DNA of 64,000 nt from Caulobacterales bacterium (GTDB lineage Bacteria; Pseudomonadota; Alphaproteobacteria; Caulobacterales; Aquidulcibacteraceae). Positions within the stretch are counted from its first letter, which is position 1. Every line of letters starts with the position of its first letter. The translations under genes and the position numbers were made by a program. Of this stretch, positions 44,745 through 53,932 are shown one piece after another. Below the pieces are notes generated by a model. That model ran no database searches. It was not told where the DNA came from and saw only the letters and a list, made by a program, of their open reading frames with translations. The stretch is taken from NCBI GenBank assembly GCA_017303355.1, contig JAFLCU010000013.1, positions 44,210 to 108,209 of the forward strand, given 5' to 3'.

Positions 44745-46991
44745 TCAGAAACGATATGCAATCGAGGCAGAGAAATTGCGGCCAGGCTGGGTGAAGGCGT
44801 CACGGATCGCCGATGTCGGCGCCACGCCGCGCACGTCGCTCCACCACCAGTATTTTTCGTCGGTGGCGTTGAACACGCCGACGCGGAGCGTCGCCGCGTC
44901 CGTCACGTTCCAATACGCGGTCAGATCGACGATCGCGAACGCGTCCGGACGGAAATTGCCAGCGGCATTGTCCTCATCGACCTTGGCCGAATACGTCACG
45001 ACCGCTTGCCCGCCGAAACGGCCATCCAGATCGGCGTATGTAAGCCCCGCGACCACGCGCAGCGGATCGACGCTCAGCAACGGCCCGCTCAAAGTGCCGG
45101 AAGAGGTGCCGTCGCTGACGATCTGATCGCCTTCGGCATACGACGCCGAGAGCGTCACGCCAAAGCCGTTCTCCCAAGTCAGATCAGCGCGGCCCTCAAG
45201 CCCCCAGATCTGCACTTCGCCAATATTGATGAATTGATATACCGCCGGGTCCATCGGCGTGAAGCTGCCGTCAACGACCACCTGCTCAATGAAGTCCTCA
45301 TAATCCGATAGGAACGTCGAGGCGCTCGCGCGCAAGCTAGCGCCCGCGAACGTCACGTCACGCAAACGCACGCCAAGTTCGATCGATTCACTGGTTTCCG
45401 GCGTAAGATCAGGATTGGCGCGCGAAATGTAGCCGAACGCTGGGTTCGCGAAATATTGGTTCACTTCGCTCGGCGCGGGCGCCTTGAAGCCGTGCGCGTA
45501 ATTGAAGAATACGCCGAATGTCTCGGTCGGCCACGCCACGACGCCGAAACGCGGCGTGATTTCGGAATCGCTCTGGCCTGGGGCGATCGGGTCCGGATAA
45601 AGTGCATCCGGCTCCGGCGAGAGATCGTAATAATCGTAGCGCACCGCTGGAAACAGCACGACACGGCCGTCCATGAAGCTGATTTCGTCCTGCACGAACA
45701 AGCCGGCAAGCGCGAAATCCGTGGTCGGGAACGCACGCGTGGGCAAGCCCACGTCCGGCACGCCATTCGCCGTGCCATCGCGGACGCCTTCCTGGCGAAG
45801 CTGCGAATAATCGCCGCCATACGCGATGCGGTGCTGCGCGGCGCCGGTCTGGAACGATGACGTCAGTTGCGCTTGGACGCCCCAGACGACGTTCTCAAAG
45901 ACAGAAAACCGCGTGCGGTCGGACGAGGTGTGGCGATCCTCGGCGCTGAATTGTTCGGTCTCGCTCGTTTGATAATAAGCCGCGACGAACGCGCTGTCGA
46001 TCAAGCCGTCGTTCGGGTTGTCGAATGTGTAGTCGAGCGTCGCGCGCTGCCGCTGGTTCGCGTCGCGCCCGTCCAGATCAATGACAGCGGAACCGGCCGG
46101 CAGGGCCGGCGGCGCCGGCAGCACGGCGCGGCCGCTATAGGCTTCCGTCGTCACTTCTCGTTCGCCGTATTCGGCGGTCAGCCTGAAGCGATGGGCGTCG
46201 CTCGGCTCGAACACGAGGCGCGCCAAAACGGCGTCGGAGGCGATCTCTTGTGGATTCGGCGCCGTACGCGTGTTGTTCAATGCGTCGTTTTCGCCCTGGT
46301 TTTCCTGCTCGTGCGCATCGCGGTGCGTGTAGGCGATGAGCGCCGACCACGCATCGGTGAAACGCCAAGCCGACGAGAGGCCGGTATTCCAGCTCTCGTC
46401 AGCGCTCGCATAGCCGGCGCGCAGGCGCAGACCGAAGGCGTCGTCCTCCGCGAGGAAATCATTCGGATCCTTGGTGATGAAGCTCACGACTCCAGCAAGG
46501 CCGTCGCTGCCATAAAGCGCCGAGGCAGGCCCGCGCACGATCTCAACAGATTGCAGCAAGTCGAGATCGACATAATCGCCGCGGCCGAACGCGTTCGGCC
46601 CGAAGGAGAATGCATCCGGCACGCGAACGCCATCGGTGAGAAACAGAACCCGATTGCCGCCCATGCCGCGAATGCGGAAGCCCGAATTGCCATCGCGCCC
46701 GGTAGCGCTGAGCGCCGCGCCAAAGCGCGAAGGCGCCGTGGGCACCGAAACGCCGGGCTCGAAACGGATGAGGTCCTTAATATCGGTCGCGAGATTTTGC
46801 TCGATTTCTTCGGCCGCGATCACCGTCACGACCGAGGGAACCTCGAATGATTCCGATGGCAAACGCGTGGCCGTCACCGTGATGTCGGCCTCGGCGTACT
46901 GACGCTCCTCAGTCTGCTGAGCGTACGCCGCGCCGGCGCTCGCCATCCCCATGGCCAGCGCCAGCGCCGAGGTCCCCCAAATATTCCGCAT
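44745..46991 (-). CDS. TonB-dependent receptor, haemoglobin/haem family
   Basis: About 748 residues. Signal peptide ends AAYAQQ; the TonB box/plug region reads ADITVTATRLPSESF, with plug signature FRIRGMGGNRVLFLTDGVRVPD and GPASALYGSDGLAGVVSF. The C-terminus (EKYWWWSDVRG, TQPGRNFSASIAYRF) is typical of the haemoglobin/transferrin/lactoferrin receptor family, so haem is the likely ligand. ATG 46991 has AGGGG at a proper distance; ATG 46997 is too close. Confidence 0.9.
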   Translation of the reverse strand: MRNIWGTSALALAMGMASAGAAYAQQTEERQYAEADITVTATRLPSESFEVPSVVTVIAAEEIEQNLATDIKDLIRFEPGVSVPTAPSRFGAALSATGRDGNSGFRIRGMGGNRVLFLTDGVRVPDAFSFGPNAFGRGDYVDLDLLQSVEIVRGPASALYGSDGLAGVVSFITKDPNDFLAEDDAFGLRLRAGYASADESWNTGLSSAWRFTDAWSALIAYTHRDAHEQENQGENDALNNTRTAPNPQEIASDAVLARLVFEPSDAHRFRLTAEYGEREVTTEAYSGRAVLPAPPALPAGSAVIDLDGRDANQRQRATLDYTFDNPNDGLIDSAFVAAYYQTSETEQFSAEDRHTSSDRTRFSVFENVVWGVQAQLTSSFQTGAAQHRIAYGGDYSQLRQEGVRDGTANGVPDVGLPTRAFPTTDFALAGLFVQDEISFMDGRVVLFPAVRYDYYDLSPEPDALYPDPIAPGQSDSEITPRFGVVAWPTETFGVFFNYAHGFKAPAPSEVNQYFANPAFGYISRANPDLTPETSESIELGVRLRDVTFAGASLRASASTFLSDYEDFIEQVVVDGSFTPMDPAVYQFINIGEVQIWGLEGRADLTWENGFGVTLSASYAEGDQIVSDGTSSGTLSGPLLSVDPLRVVAGLTYADLDGRFGGQAVVTYSAKVDEDNAAGNFRPDAFAIVDLTAYWNVTDAATLRVGVFNATDEKYWWWSDVRGVAPTSAIRDAFTQPGRNFSASIAYRF

Positions 46992-47029
46992 GTGCATTTC
47001 CCCTGATTCAGCAGTCCCAACGCCCTTAT

Positions 47030-47044
47030 TGCGATTGCGTCGCA
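47030..47044. promoter_or_regulatory. Palindrome between the TonB receptor and regB
   Basis: TGCGA-N5-TCGCA lies 39 bases upstream of the receptor gene and 75 upstream of the divergent kinase gene. It could be an iron- or redox-responsive operator. The sequence does not match a Fur consensus closely. Confidence 0.3.
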
Positions 47045-47118
47045 GAATCAATCGCGGAAAGTCTATGGTTTTCCGTCGTGACCTTGAGAGAGAGCCCCGA
47101 CACCGGTCATGAAGGGGC

Positions 47119-48432
47119 ATGGCCCTTACCGACGCCCGCCCTGAGCCCGCCCCCGTTCCCGGCTTCTGGACCGCCACCAGCAGGGTCCGGGTGCGCACCC
47201 TCATCCTGCTGCGCTGGCTGGCGATCCTGGGTCAGGCGGCGGCGGTGTTGTTCGTCCGCTACGGGCTGGAGGTCGATTTCCCGTTCGGCTGGGCGCTGTT
47301 CGCCATCGGCGTGTCGATCGCCATCAACATCGCCCTCATCTCCATGCGCCGTTCACAAGAACTGGCGCTCGAGTGGGAGGCGGCGGCGCAACTCGCCTAC
47401 GATGTTGTACAACTCGCGTTTCTGCTGGCCCTCACCGGCGGCTTGCAGAACCCGTTCGTGTTCCTGTTCGTGGCGCCGGTCGCGGTCTCGGCCACCATCC
47501 TGCGCCCCTCCGTCACCGCGATCCTCGCGGCGCTGACCTTCGTTTGCGTGGGCGCGATCGCCGCCTGGCGTTTGCCGCTGCCTTGGCCGGATGGCGCGAG
47601 CTTTGAGGCGCCGCCGCTCTATCAGCTGGGCATCGCCGCCGCCGTGCTCGTGGGGCTGGGCTTCACCAGCGTCTATGCATGGCGCGTCGCCGCCGAAGAA
47701 GAGCGCTTGAATATCGCGCTTGCGGCCGTGCAGGCCGTGCTCTCGCGAGAGCAGACTCTCTCGGCGCTTGGCGGCCTCGCCGCCGCCGCCGCGCACGAAC
47801 TCGGCACCCCGCTCGCCACCATCCACCTCGTCGCCAAGGAGCTTGCGCGCGGCGTGCCCGCCGACGATCCGCGCGTGGAGGATTTTCAGCTGCTGGTCAG
47901 CCAAAGCGAACGCTGCCGCTCGATTCTGGGCCAACTCTCCGCCATGCGCGACCAGGGCGACGTGATGACCCAACGCGCGCCCATCAAATCCCTGCTCGAG
48001 GAGATCGCGGCCCAGCACGAAGGCCTGGGCGCCGAAATCGTGATCACCGCCCGAGGCGATGGTCCGCTCGATGTAAAACGCATGCCGGAAATCGTGCATT
48101 CGCTGGGCGGTTTCGTTGAAAACGCCGTGGGCTTCGCGCGCACCCGCGTCGACATCGAAGCACGCTGGGACGCCAGCACGGTCGAGATCGTCGTTCACGA
48201 CGACGGTCCCGGCTTCTCGCCCGCGATTCTCGGCCGCCTCGGCGAGCCCTACCTCACCGAGCGCGACCATGAGGGCATGGCGGGCGGCCTGGGCCTTGGC
48301 TTTTTCATCTCCAAAACCCTGCTCGAACGCACCGGCGCGAAGCTTGATGTCCGCAACAAGAAGGCGCCCGCCCAGGGCGCTGTGGTTAAGGCGGTGTGGC
48401 CACGTGCATCTATTGAGGCGCCTGCGCTTTGA
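47119..48432 (+). CDS. regB: RegB/PrrB/ActS-type redox sensor histidine kinase
   Basis: A 437-residue kinase with six membrane helices. The ubiquinone-binding heptad of RegB, GGLQNPF, is present, and the redox-active cysteine region SERCRSIL lies after the H-box (AAHELGTPLATI). The ATPase domain has ENAVGFAR, DDGPGF and GGLGLGFF. RegB autophosphorylates when the quinone pool is reduced and controls respiratory, cytochrome and carbon genes through RegA. RegA is encoded 47 bases downstream. Confidence 0.94.
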   Translation: MALTDARPEPAPVPGFWTATSRVRVRTLILLRWLAILGQAAAVLFVRYGLEVDFPFGWALFAIGVSIAINIALISMRRSQELALEWEAAAQLAYDVVQLAFLLALTGGLQNPFVFLFVAPVAVSATILRPSVTAILAALTFVCVGAIAAWRLPLPWPDGASFEAPPLYQLGIAAAVLVGLGFTSVYAWRVAAEEERLNIALAAVQAVLSREQTLSALGGLAAAAAHELGTPLATIHLVAKELARGVPADDPRVEDFQLLVSQSERCRSILGQLSAMRDQGDVMTQRAPIKSLLEEIAAQHEGLGAEIVITARGDGPLDVKRMPEIVHSLGGFVENAVGFARTRVDIEARWDASTVEIVVHDDGPGFSPAILGRLGEPYLTERDHEGMAGGLGLGFFISKTLLERTGAKLDVRNKKAPAQGAVVKAVWPRASIEAPAL

Positions 48433-48479
48433 TCTGGCGTGAAATGCTATAAATACAGCCACATCGGAGCTGGATTTTC

Positions 48480-49028
48480 ATGACCTTGTCGGCGCCCCTG
48501 GAAGGGGAAAAGTCACTACTCATTCTCGACGATGACGCGGCGTTCCGCACGCGCCTCGCCCGCGCGCTTGAGCAGCGCGGTTTTGATGTCACCGCGCTCG
48601 CCACGGTCGCCGAAGCCGGCGATTTTGCGGTGAAGACGCCGCCGGCCTACGCCGTACTCGATCTGCGCTTGGAGGACGGCTCGGGTCTCTCGGTTGTCGA
48701 GGCGCTCTCCAAGCACCGCGCCGATTGCCGTGTCGTGATCCTCACCGGCTATGGCGCGATCGCCACCGCCGTCGCCGCTGTGAAAGCCGGCGCGATCGAT
48801 TACCTCGCCAAGCCCGCCGATCCGGAAGATATCGTCAAAGCGCTGCTCGCCGCCCCCGACGATCGCCCGGAGCCGCCGGAAAATCCGATGAGCGCCGATC
48901 GCATCCGCTGGGAACATATCCAGCGCGTTTATGAGCTCTGCGGCCACAATGTCTCGGAGACCGCGCGCCGGCTCAACATGCACCGCCGCACGCTGCAGCG
49001 CATCCTCGCCAAACGCGCGCCGCGCTAG
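48480..49028 (+). CDS. regA: RegA/PrrA/ActR response regulator
   Basis: A 182-residue regulator: receiver domain with LDDDAAF, phosphoacceptor Asp in AVLDLRLEDGSG and LTGYG, a Pro-rich linker, and a C-terminal Fis-type helix-turn-helix (HIQRVYELCGHNVSETARRLNMHRRTLQRILAKRAPR) that is nearly invariant in RegA proteins. It forms a two-component system with the upstream RegB. Confidence 0.95.
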   Translation: MTLSAPLEGEKSLLILDDDAAFRTRLARALEQRGFDVTALATVAEAGDFAVKTPPAYAVLDLRLEDGSGLSVVEALSKHRADCRVVILTGYGAIATAVAAVKAGAIDYLAKPADPEDIVKALLAAPDDRPEPPENPMSADRIRWEHIQRVYELCGHNVSETARRLNMHRRTLQRILAKRAPR

Positions 49029-49088
49029 ACGCTTGCGTCCTGCTTGCATGCCCGCATGATGCGACCTCTCGCAGAGAGGGGATCGCAG

Positions 49089-49289
49089 ATGTGGTTTGTC
49101 GATAAGCTGGGGCCGGCCAAAGCCGCGCCCAATGCGCCAGCGCCGCAACAGCCGGCGGCTGCGCCAGCGCCAAAGGCCGCCGCGCCAGCACCCCAAGCCG
49201 CACGCGCGCCTGAAGCGCCGCGTCAAGCCGCGCCGCAGCCCACGCCGCCTCCACCGGAGCCGCCGAAGAAGAAAAAGGGCTGGTTCTAG
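49089..49289 (+). CDS. Small Ala/Pro-rich protein of unknown function
   Basis: A 66-residue frame starting MWFVDKLGPAKAAPNAPAP and ending PPKKKKGWF, with an unstructured Ala/Pro middle. GAGAGGGG precedes the ATG. The conserved-looking ends (MWFVDKL and KKKKGWF) make it more likely real than chance, but no family is known to me. It overlaps the converging NamZ-like gene end by four bases. Confidence 0.55.
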   Translation: MWFVDKLGPAKAAPNAPAPQQPAAAPAPKAAAPAPQAARAPEAPRQAAPQPTPPPPEPPKKKKGWF

Positions 49290-50491
49290 TACAGTAAGTG
49301 TTTGGCGCGCTCAGCCGCCCAGGCTTGTTCATCGGGTAGCGCGATTGCGTCGAGATCGGCGGGCATTGCGTTTGCGTCATCGACCCATTGGCGCAGCAGC
49401 GGCGAGCCGTTGATCACATCAATGGCGAGCTTATCGAACACGTACTCGTACGAAAATTCGCGCCACAATTCGTAATCGGGATAGAGCCGCCGGATCGCCT
49501 TGAACGCCAGCGCTTGCACGCGCCACGGCTTGAACGCGCCGTGATCGTAATAGGCCGGATCCTCGCAATGAATTTGCACGCCATGGCAGAGCTGGCCCTC
49601 CCATTTGTGGAAGGTCGGCTCGAACCAGATTTCGCGCAGCTTGCAGCCCTTGAGCCATTGCGGCGCGAGACGCTCCATCTCGCTCATCACATCGCGCGCA
49701 TTGATGTCGGCGGCGCCGAAAATTTCGAGCGGCCGCGTCGTGCCGCGCCCTTCGGACAAAGTCGCGCCCTCGACCATCACCGTGCCGGCATAGGCGCGCG
49801 CCATCCAGAGATTGGGCGCGTTCGGCGATGGGTTCACCCAAGTGCGCGAATTGATCGGCCAGCCATAACCAGGCGCTTCGTCGGGCCGATAGCCCTCGAT
49901 CTCGATCACGCGATAGGCGACGTTGAGTTTGTAGTGATCGATGAACCAATGCCCGAGTTCGCCAAGCGTCAGCCCGTGGCGCATCGGCATTGGCCCCGCG
50001 CCAACGAAGCTCTCCCAGCCCGCGCGCAGCGTAAGCCCCTCGATCGGCCGCCCGGCGGGGTTCGGGCGATCGAGCACCCAAACTTCCTTGCCGTGCTCGG
50101 CCGCAGCTTCGAGGATGTAGAGCAGCGTCGTGATGAAAGTGTAGATGCGGCAGCCGAGATCCTGCAGATCGATCAGCACCACGTCGAACGTCGACATCAT
50201 CTGCCCAGTCGGCTTGCGCTGATCGCCGTAGAGACTGAACACCGGCACGCCGTGCACAGGATCGGTGTAGTCGCGCGACTCCACCATGTTGTCCTGCTTG
50301 TCGCCGCGCATGCCGTGCTGCGGCCCGAACGCAGCAGTGATGCGCACGTCAGAGAGAGCGCTCAATGCATCGAGCGAGTGCGTCAGATCGCGCGTCACTG
50401 ACGCTGGATGCGCCACGAGCGCAACGCGTTTGCCCGCAAGCGGCGCACGCAAACTTGCGTCTTCAAGCAGGCGATCGATGCCAAATTTCAT
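49286..50491 (-). CDS. DUF1343 / NamZ-like exo-beta-N-acetylmuramidase
   Basis: A 401-residue protein with the DUF1343 blocks FGPQHGMRGDKQDNM, DLQDLGCRIYTFITTL, DRPNPAGR and VEGATLSEGRGTTRPLEIFGA. Characterised members remove N-acetylmuramic acid from peptidoglycan ends for recycling. Unlike many homologues there is no signal peptide, so it may act in the cytoplasm. It overlaps the upstream DOMON-like gene by four bases. Confidence 0.9.
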   Translation of the reverse strand: MKFGIDRLLEDASLRAPLAGKRVALVAHPASVTRDLTHSLDALSALSDVRITAAFGPQHGMRGDKQDNMVESRDYTDPVHGVPVFSLYGDQRKPTGQMMSTFDVVLIDLQDLGCRIYTFITTLLYILEAAAEHGKEVWVLDRPNPAGRPIEGLTLRAGWESFVGAGPMPMRHGLTLGELGHWFIDHYKLNVAYRVIEIEGYRPDEAPGYGWPINSRTWVNPSPNAPNLWMARAYAGTVMVEGATLSEGRGTTRPLEIFGAADINARDVMSEMERLAPQWLKGCKLREIWFEPTFHKWEGQLCHGVQIHCEDPAYYDHGAFKPWRVQALAFKAIRRLYPDYELWREFSYEYVFDKLAIDVINGSPLLRQWVDDANAMPADLDAIALPDEQAWAAERAKHLLY

Positions 50492-51015
50492 GGAAGCTCC
50501 ACCGCAAAGCCATCGGCGTGATGAAAATCAGGTTTGCCGGGCGCGTGTTTCAACGCCCAATAAGATTTGCCGCCGCTCACATCCTCGATCACGGCCGTCA
50601 GCGCCACGCGCCAACGCGCATGCTGCGCCAGAAGCGGCAATTCGAACGCGACGCTCACCTCATAGAGATCGTCGCTCGTCGCCACGTCGATGCGCGGCGC
50701 TTCAAGCGCAAGCGGGCGCATCCCCGCGCGGTACGCATCGAACGCGTAGGCGGCCCATTGCGACGAGGGCGCGAAGTTGAACTCGTAATAGCCCTCGCCG
50801 TCATCGGCGCGCAGGAACGCTTCAAAGCAGGTCGCCTGCCAGAGGCCGTCGGTGCGCTCGGGCGCTGCAGGCGCGGGCGTCAGCAAGCGGCCAATGTCGC
50901 CGTGGGCGCTGTAGCGTAGCTCTAGGCCGGTGCGATCCAGACGCGCGCCCTCCACCTCGATCGCATTGATCACGGCGCTGGGCGTTTCCGGGTGCGGCGT
51001 CAAAGCAAGGCGCAT
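50488..51015 (-). CDS. DOMON-like domain protein
   Basis: A 175-residue beta-rich protein. RTDGLWQATCFEAFLRADDGEGYYEFNFAPSSQWAAYAFDAYR is characteristic of the DOMON-like family associated with DUF1343 genes. Such domains may bind sugar or haem; no signal peptide is seen. It is the first gene of a two-gene operon with the NamZ-like protein. Confidence 0.85.
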   Translation of the reverse strand: MRLALTPHPETPSAVINAIEVEGARLDRTGLELRYSAHGDIGRLLTPAPAAPERTDGLWQATCFEAFLRADDGEGYYEFNFAPSSQWAAYAFDAYRAGMRPLALEAPRIDVATSDDLYEVSVAFELPLLAQHARWRVALTAVIEDVSGGKSYWALKHAPGKPDFHHADGFAVELP

Positions 51016-51077
51016 GCGCCATTCTATGCAGGCGCCAGCCTTAACAATCGCGAAAATCTTTCAGCAGGGGCGCGCGC

Positions 51078-51106
51078 TTGACGGCCCCGGCCCCGCTCTT
51101 TAGCAA
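51078..51106 (+). promoter_or_regulatory. Candidate tyrS promoter
   Basis: TTGACGG at 51078-51084 matches the alphaproteobacterial -35 element. TAGCAA (51101-51106, 17-base spacer) or the overlapping GCTCTTTA (51095-51102) could be the -10. Transcription would begin close to 51115, the A of the leader ATG, giving a leaderless leader-peptide mRNA as described for rhizobial trpE(G). Confidence 0.45.
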
Positions 51107-51114
51107 CCCCGCCC

Positions 51115-51165
51115 ATGTCGCGCCGCCCGACCTTCGCCCAGCTTTATTACCGCTCGCTGATCTAA
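51115..51165 (+). CDS. Putative tyrS leader peptide with tandem Tyr codons
   Basis: A 16-residue frame, MSRRPTFAQLYYRSLI, with Tyr codons TAT TAC at 51145-51150, ends 100 bases before tyrS. The perfect hairpin at 51150-51174 begins at the second Tyr codon and holds the stop in its loop. Slow decoding of the Tyr pair would keep the hairpin open. There is no ribosome binding site; leaderless translation is assumed. Confidence 0.5.
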   Translation: MSRRPTFAQLYYRSLI

Positions 51166-51174
51166 AGCGAGCGG
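51150..51174 (+). promoter_or_regulatory. Hairpin overlapping the tyrS leader frame
   Basis: CCGCTCGCT (51150-51158) pairs perfectly with AGCGAGCGG (51166-51174), loop GATCTAA. Further downstream GCACGACCG (51184-51192) can pair with CGGTGCGTGC (51204-51213), and GGCCTCC (51234-51240) can pair with GGAGCC (51253-51258), covering part of the tyrS ribosome binding site. No T-rich terminator tail is seen, so control would be translational or Rho-dependent. Confidence 0.5.
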
Positions 51175-51264
51175 CGCGCCCCTGCACGACCGCCCGAAAT
51201 GGCCGGTGCGTGCCCTCGACAAGAGACGGTCCCGGCCTCCAAAACCCCTTGAGGAGCCCTTCAC

Positions 51265-52518
51265 GTGACCGCCGATTCCAATCCCCAGTCTCAATTCCTC
51301 CGCGACGCCTTTGCGCGCGGGCAATTTCATCAATGCACCGACCTTGAGGGTTTGGACAAAGCCGCCCTGCGCGGCGTCACCGGCTATATCGGCTTCGACA
51401 TGACGGCGCCCTCGCTGCACGTCGGCAACCTCACCCAGATCATGTACCTGCGCCGCCTGCAGCAGGCTGGCGGCAAGCCGATCGTATTGCTCGGCGGCGG
51501 CACGACGCGCGTCGGCGATCCGTCGGGCAAGGATGAGATGCGCCAGATGCTCTCCGAAGAGCAGATCGTCAAAAACACCAACTCGATCCGCAGCACGTTC
51601 GATAAGTTTTTGACGTTCGGCCCGGGCAAAACCGACGCCATTCTCGTCGATAATTCCGAGTGGCTGATGCCGCTCAATTACCTCGACTTCCTGCGCACGG
51701 TCGGGCGCCACATGAGCGTCAACCGCATGCTCTCGATGGACAGCGTGAAGCTCCGCCTCGAGCGCGAGCAGCCAATGAGCTTCATCGAGTTCAATTACAT
51801 GATCCTGCAGGCCTACGACTTCGTGGAGCTGAAGAAGCGCTACGATTGTACGTTACAGATGGGCGGCTCCGATCAATGGGGCAACATCATCAACGGCGTC
51901 GAGCTTGGCCGCCGCATGGAGAGCTTCGAACTCTTCGGCCTCACCCAGCCGCTGATCACCACCGCGTCCGGCGCGAAGATGGGCAAGACAGCGGATGGCG
52001 CCGTCTGGCTCAACGCCGACATGAAGAGCCCGTACGAGTACTGGCAATACTGGCGCAACACCGAGGACGCCGACGTCGGCCGCTTCCTGAAAATCTTCAC
52101 CGACCTGCCGCTCGACGAAATCGCGCGATTGGAAGCGCTGCAAGGGGCTGAGATCAACGACGCGAAGAAAGTGCTCGCCACCGAGGCGACAGCCTTGCTG
52201 CACGGCCGCGACGAAGCGCTGAAGGCAGAGCAAGCCGCGCACGACACGTTCGTGAAGGGCGTGACGTCCGAGAATCTACCAACCTTCAGCGTAACGAGCG
52301 AGGAATTGGCGCAAGGCATGCGCGTCGGCGCGGCCTTCCAGCGCGCCGAGCTCGTCGCCTCAAACGGCGAAGCTAAGCGCCACATCGCCGCCGGCGCGTT
52401 GCGCGTGAACGATCAGCCCGTCACCGATGAAACCGCAACGATCAGCGCCGCCGATCTCGTCGATGGCGCGATCAAGCTTTCGCTCGGCAAGAAGAAGCAC
52501 GCGCTGCTGAAGCCCTAA
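51265..52518 (+). CDS. tyrS: Tyrosyl-tRNA synthetase
   Basis: A 417-residue class I synthetase. HIGH-type motif is HVGN (SLHVGNLTQ), KMSKS-type motif is KMGKT, tyrosine-pocket segments are [10 protein letters not shown] and [10 protein letters not shown], and an S4 RNA-binding domain closes the protein ([19 protein letters not shown]). Start is GTG 51265 after GAGGAG. The preceding 250 bases hold a probable leader peptide and hairpins. Confidence 0.97.
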   Translation: MTADSNPQSQFLRDAFARGQFHQCTDLEGLDKAALRGVTGYIGFDMTAPSLHVGNLTQIMYLRRLQQAGGKPIVLLGGGTTRVGDPSGKDEMRQMLSEEQIVKNTNSIRSTFDKFLTFGPGKTDAILVDNSEWLMPLNYLDFLRTVGRHMSVNRMLSMDSVKLRLEREQPMSFIEFNYMILQAYDFVELKKRYDCTLQMGGSDQWGNIINGVELGRRMESFELFGLTQPLITTASGAKMGKTADGAVWLNADMKSPYEYWQYWRNTEDADVGRFLKIFTDLPLDEIARLEALQGAEINDAKKVLATEATALLHGRDEALKAEQAAHDTFVKGVTSENLPTFSVTSEELAQGMRVGAAFQRAELVASNGEAKRHIAAGALRVNDQPVTDETATISAADLVDGAIKLSLGKKKHALLKP

Positions 52519-52532
52519 ACGGCTTCAGCAGA

Positions 52533-53771
52533 TCACTCCGCCAGCGCGCCCTCAAAGTCGGTGAGATGCCCTTGGTTCTGCTCGGGCGTCACGCCGGCGA
52601 GGTGCGCCAACAGCGGATAGACCGAGACGTTATCGAACGTCGGCAGCGTCACGCCGTGGCCGAACGCGGGGCCATTGGCGATGAACAGCGCCGCCATCTC
52701 CGGCGCGGACGGATCATAGCCGTGCGCGCCGAGCGACGTGCCGCCATATTGCGTGAGTTGCAGGCTGCGATAGCGCCAGCCGAGGTCGGCCATGCAGATG
52801 ATCGCTGGCACGCGGCGATGCGTGCCGAAATCAAAGCGCGCGGGTAGCTCGCTCTTGCGCCAGCACTCGCCATGCTCGCTACGGCCAAGCAGAGCCTGCT
52901 CGGCCTCCGCTTCGCGGCCCGGCAGCGGGTTGATGCCAACGAATTGCCCGTCGAACACCACGCGCGCTTGCTGGGCGCTGATGCGCGCGTCGAGATCGAT
53001 GATCGCGTCCGGCGCTTGCGGCGCCATGCCGTGATCCGCGACGACGACAAGATTGACGCGGCCCTCATAGCCACGCGCGCGCAAGCCTTCGAGCAAACGC
53101 GCCATCGCAGCATCCACTTCAGCGGCGGCCGCATCCGTCTCCAGCGTGTTCGGCCCGTAGCGATGGCCAGCGGTGTCGACGAGATCGAAATAGAGCGTGA
53201 AGAGACGCGGGCGTTGCGCCGCCGGCAGATCAAGCCAAGAGAGCAGCACGTCGACGCGCGCGAAGCTCGGCAGCGATTGATCGAACACGCGATACTGGCT
53301 CGGCCGTGCGCCGCGAATTTCGTATTCGCTGCCCGGCCAGAACATCGTGCCGGTGCGCACGCCCTGTTGTTCGGCCGTCACCCAGATCGGCGCGGCGTCC
53401 GACCACCAGATTGGATCGTTCGCCACGGCGCGATCGGAGAGCGTGAACACCACGCCCGGCCGCGCGGGATCTTCCATACGATTGTTGATCACGCCGTGAT
53501 GATCGGGCGTGAGGCCCGTCACGAGCGTGTAGTGGTTCGGGAACGTGACTGAAGGAAAGCTCGGCCGCATCGCCGCGCGCACGCCACCGGCTGCAAGCGC
53601 GGCCAACACGGGCGTATCGCCACGATCGAGATAATCGGCGCGGAAGCCGTCAATGCCGACAAGGATCGTGATCTCTTCAACCGCCGCCTGCGGCGCATCG
53701 TGAGAAGGGGCGCTCGCGCACGCGGCCAGCGTTGCACAGAGCACAAAAGCAAAAGAGCGGAGCCAATTCAT
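52533..53771 (-). CDS. Alkaline phosphatase-fold nucleotide pyrophosphatase/phosphodiesterase (ENPP-like)
   Basis: A 412-residue lipoprotein (LCATLAACAS). Metal site residues appear in ILVGIDGFRADYL, the catalytic Thr in FPSVTFPNHYTLVTG, and DLVDTAGHRYGP, VADHGM and GAHGYDP. ENPP enzymes hydrolyse nucleotide or lipid phosphodiesters outside the membrane. Immediately upstream lies the copy of the rplQ tail. Confidence 0.92.
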   Translation of the reverse strand: MNWLRSFAFVLCATLAACASAPSHDAPQAAVEEITILVGIDGFRADYLDRGDTPVLAALAAGGVRAAMRPSFPSVTFPNHYTLVTGLTPDHHGVINNRMEDPARPGVVFTLSDRAVANDPIWWSDAAPIWVTAEQQGVRTGTMFWPGSEYEIRGARPSQYRVFDQSLPSFARVDVLLSWLDLPAAQRPRLFTLYFDLVDTAGHRYGPNTLETDAAAAEVDAAMARLLEGLRARGYEGRVNLVVVADHGMAPQAPDAIIDLDARISAQQARVVFDGQFVGINPLPGREAEAEQALLGRSEHGECWRKSELPARFDFGTHRRVPAIICMADLGWRYRSLQLTQYGGTSLGAHGYDPSAPEMAALFIANGPAFGHGVTLPTFDNVSVYPLLAHLAGVTPEQNQGHLTDFEGALAE

Positions 53772-53818
53772 GGCCCCGCTCTTAATCACTTCCCGCGACA
53801 AATGCACGAAGGCGAATT

Positions 53819-53867
53819 AGCCCTCGTCGGCATGGATCGCTTCCGGGCGCTGGCCGCTGTCTTGGCC
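53819..53867 (-). repeat. Degenerate copy of the last 49 bases of rplQ
   Basis: 46 of 49 bases match 55405-55453, the end of rplQ, in the same orientation and ending at a stop codon (TAA instead of TGA). In frame it reads GQDSGQRPEAIHADEG, against [16 protein letters not shown] in L17. The two copies are 1,586 bases apart and enclose the rplQ terminator and the serine hydrolase gene. Confidence 0.85.
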
Positions 53868-53932
53868 ATTTTGATCGACGACCCGCCCATAGCGCCGAAA
53901 GCGCCCGTCGCCGCCGCGGACCGGGTAGCGCG

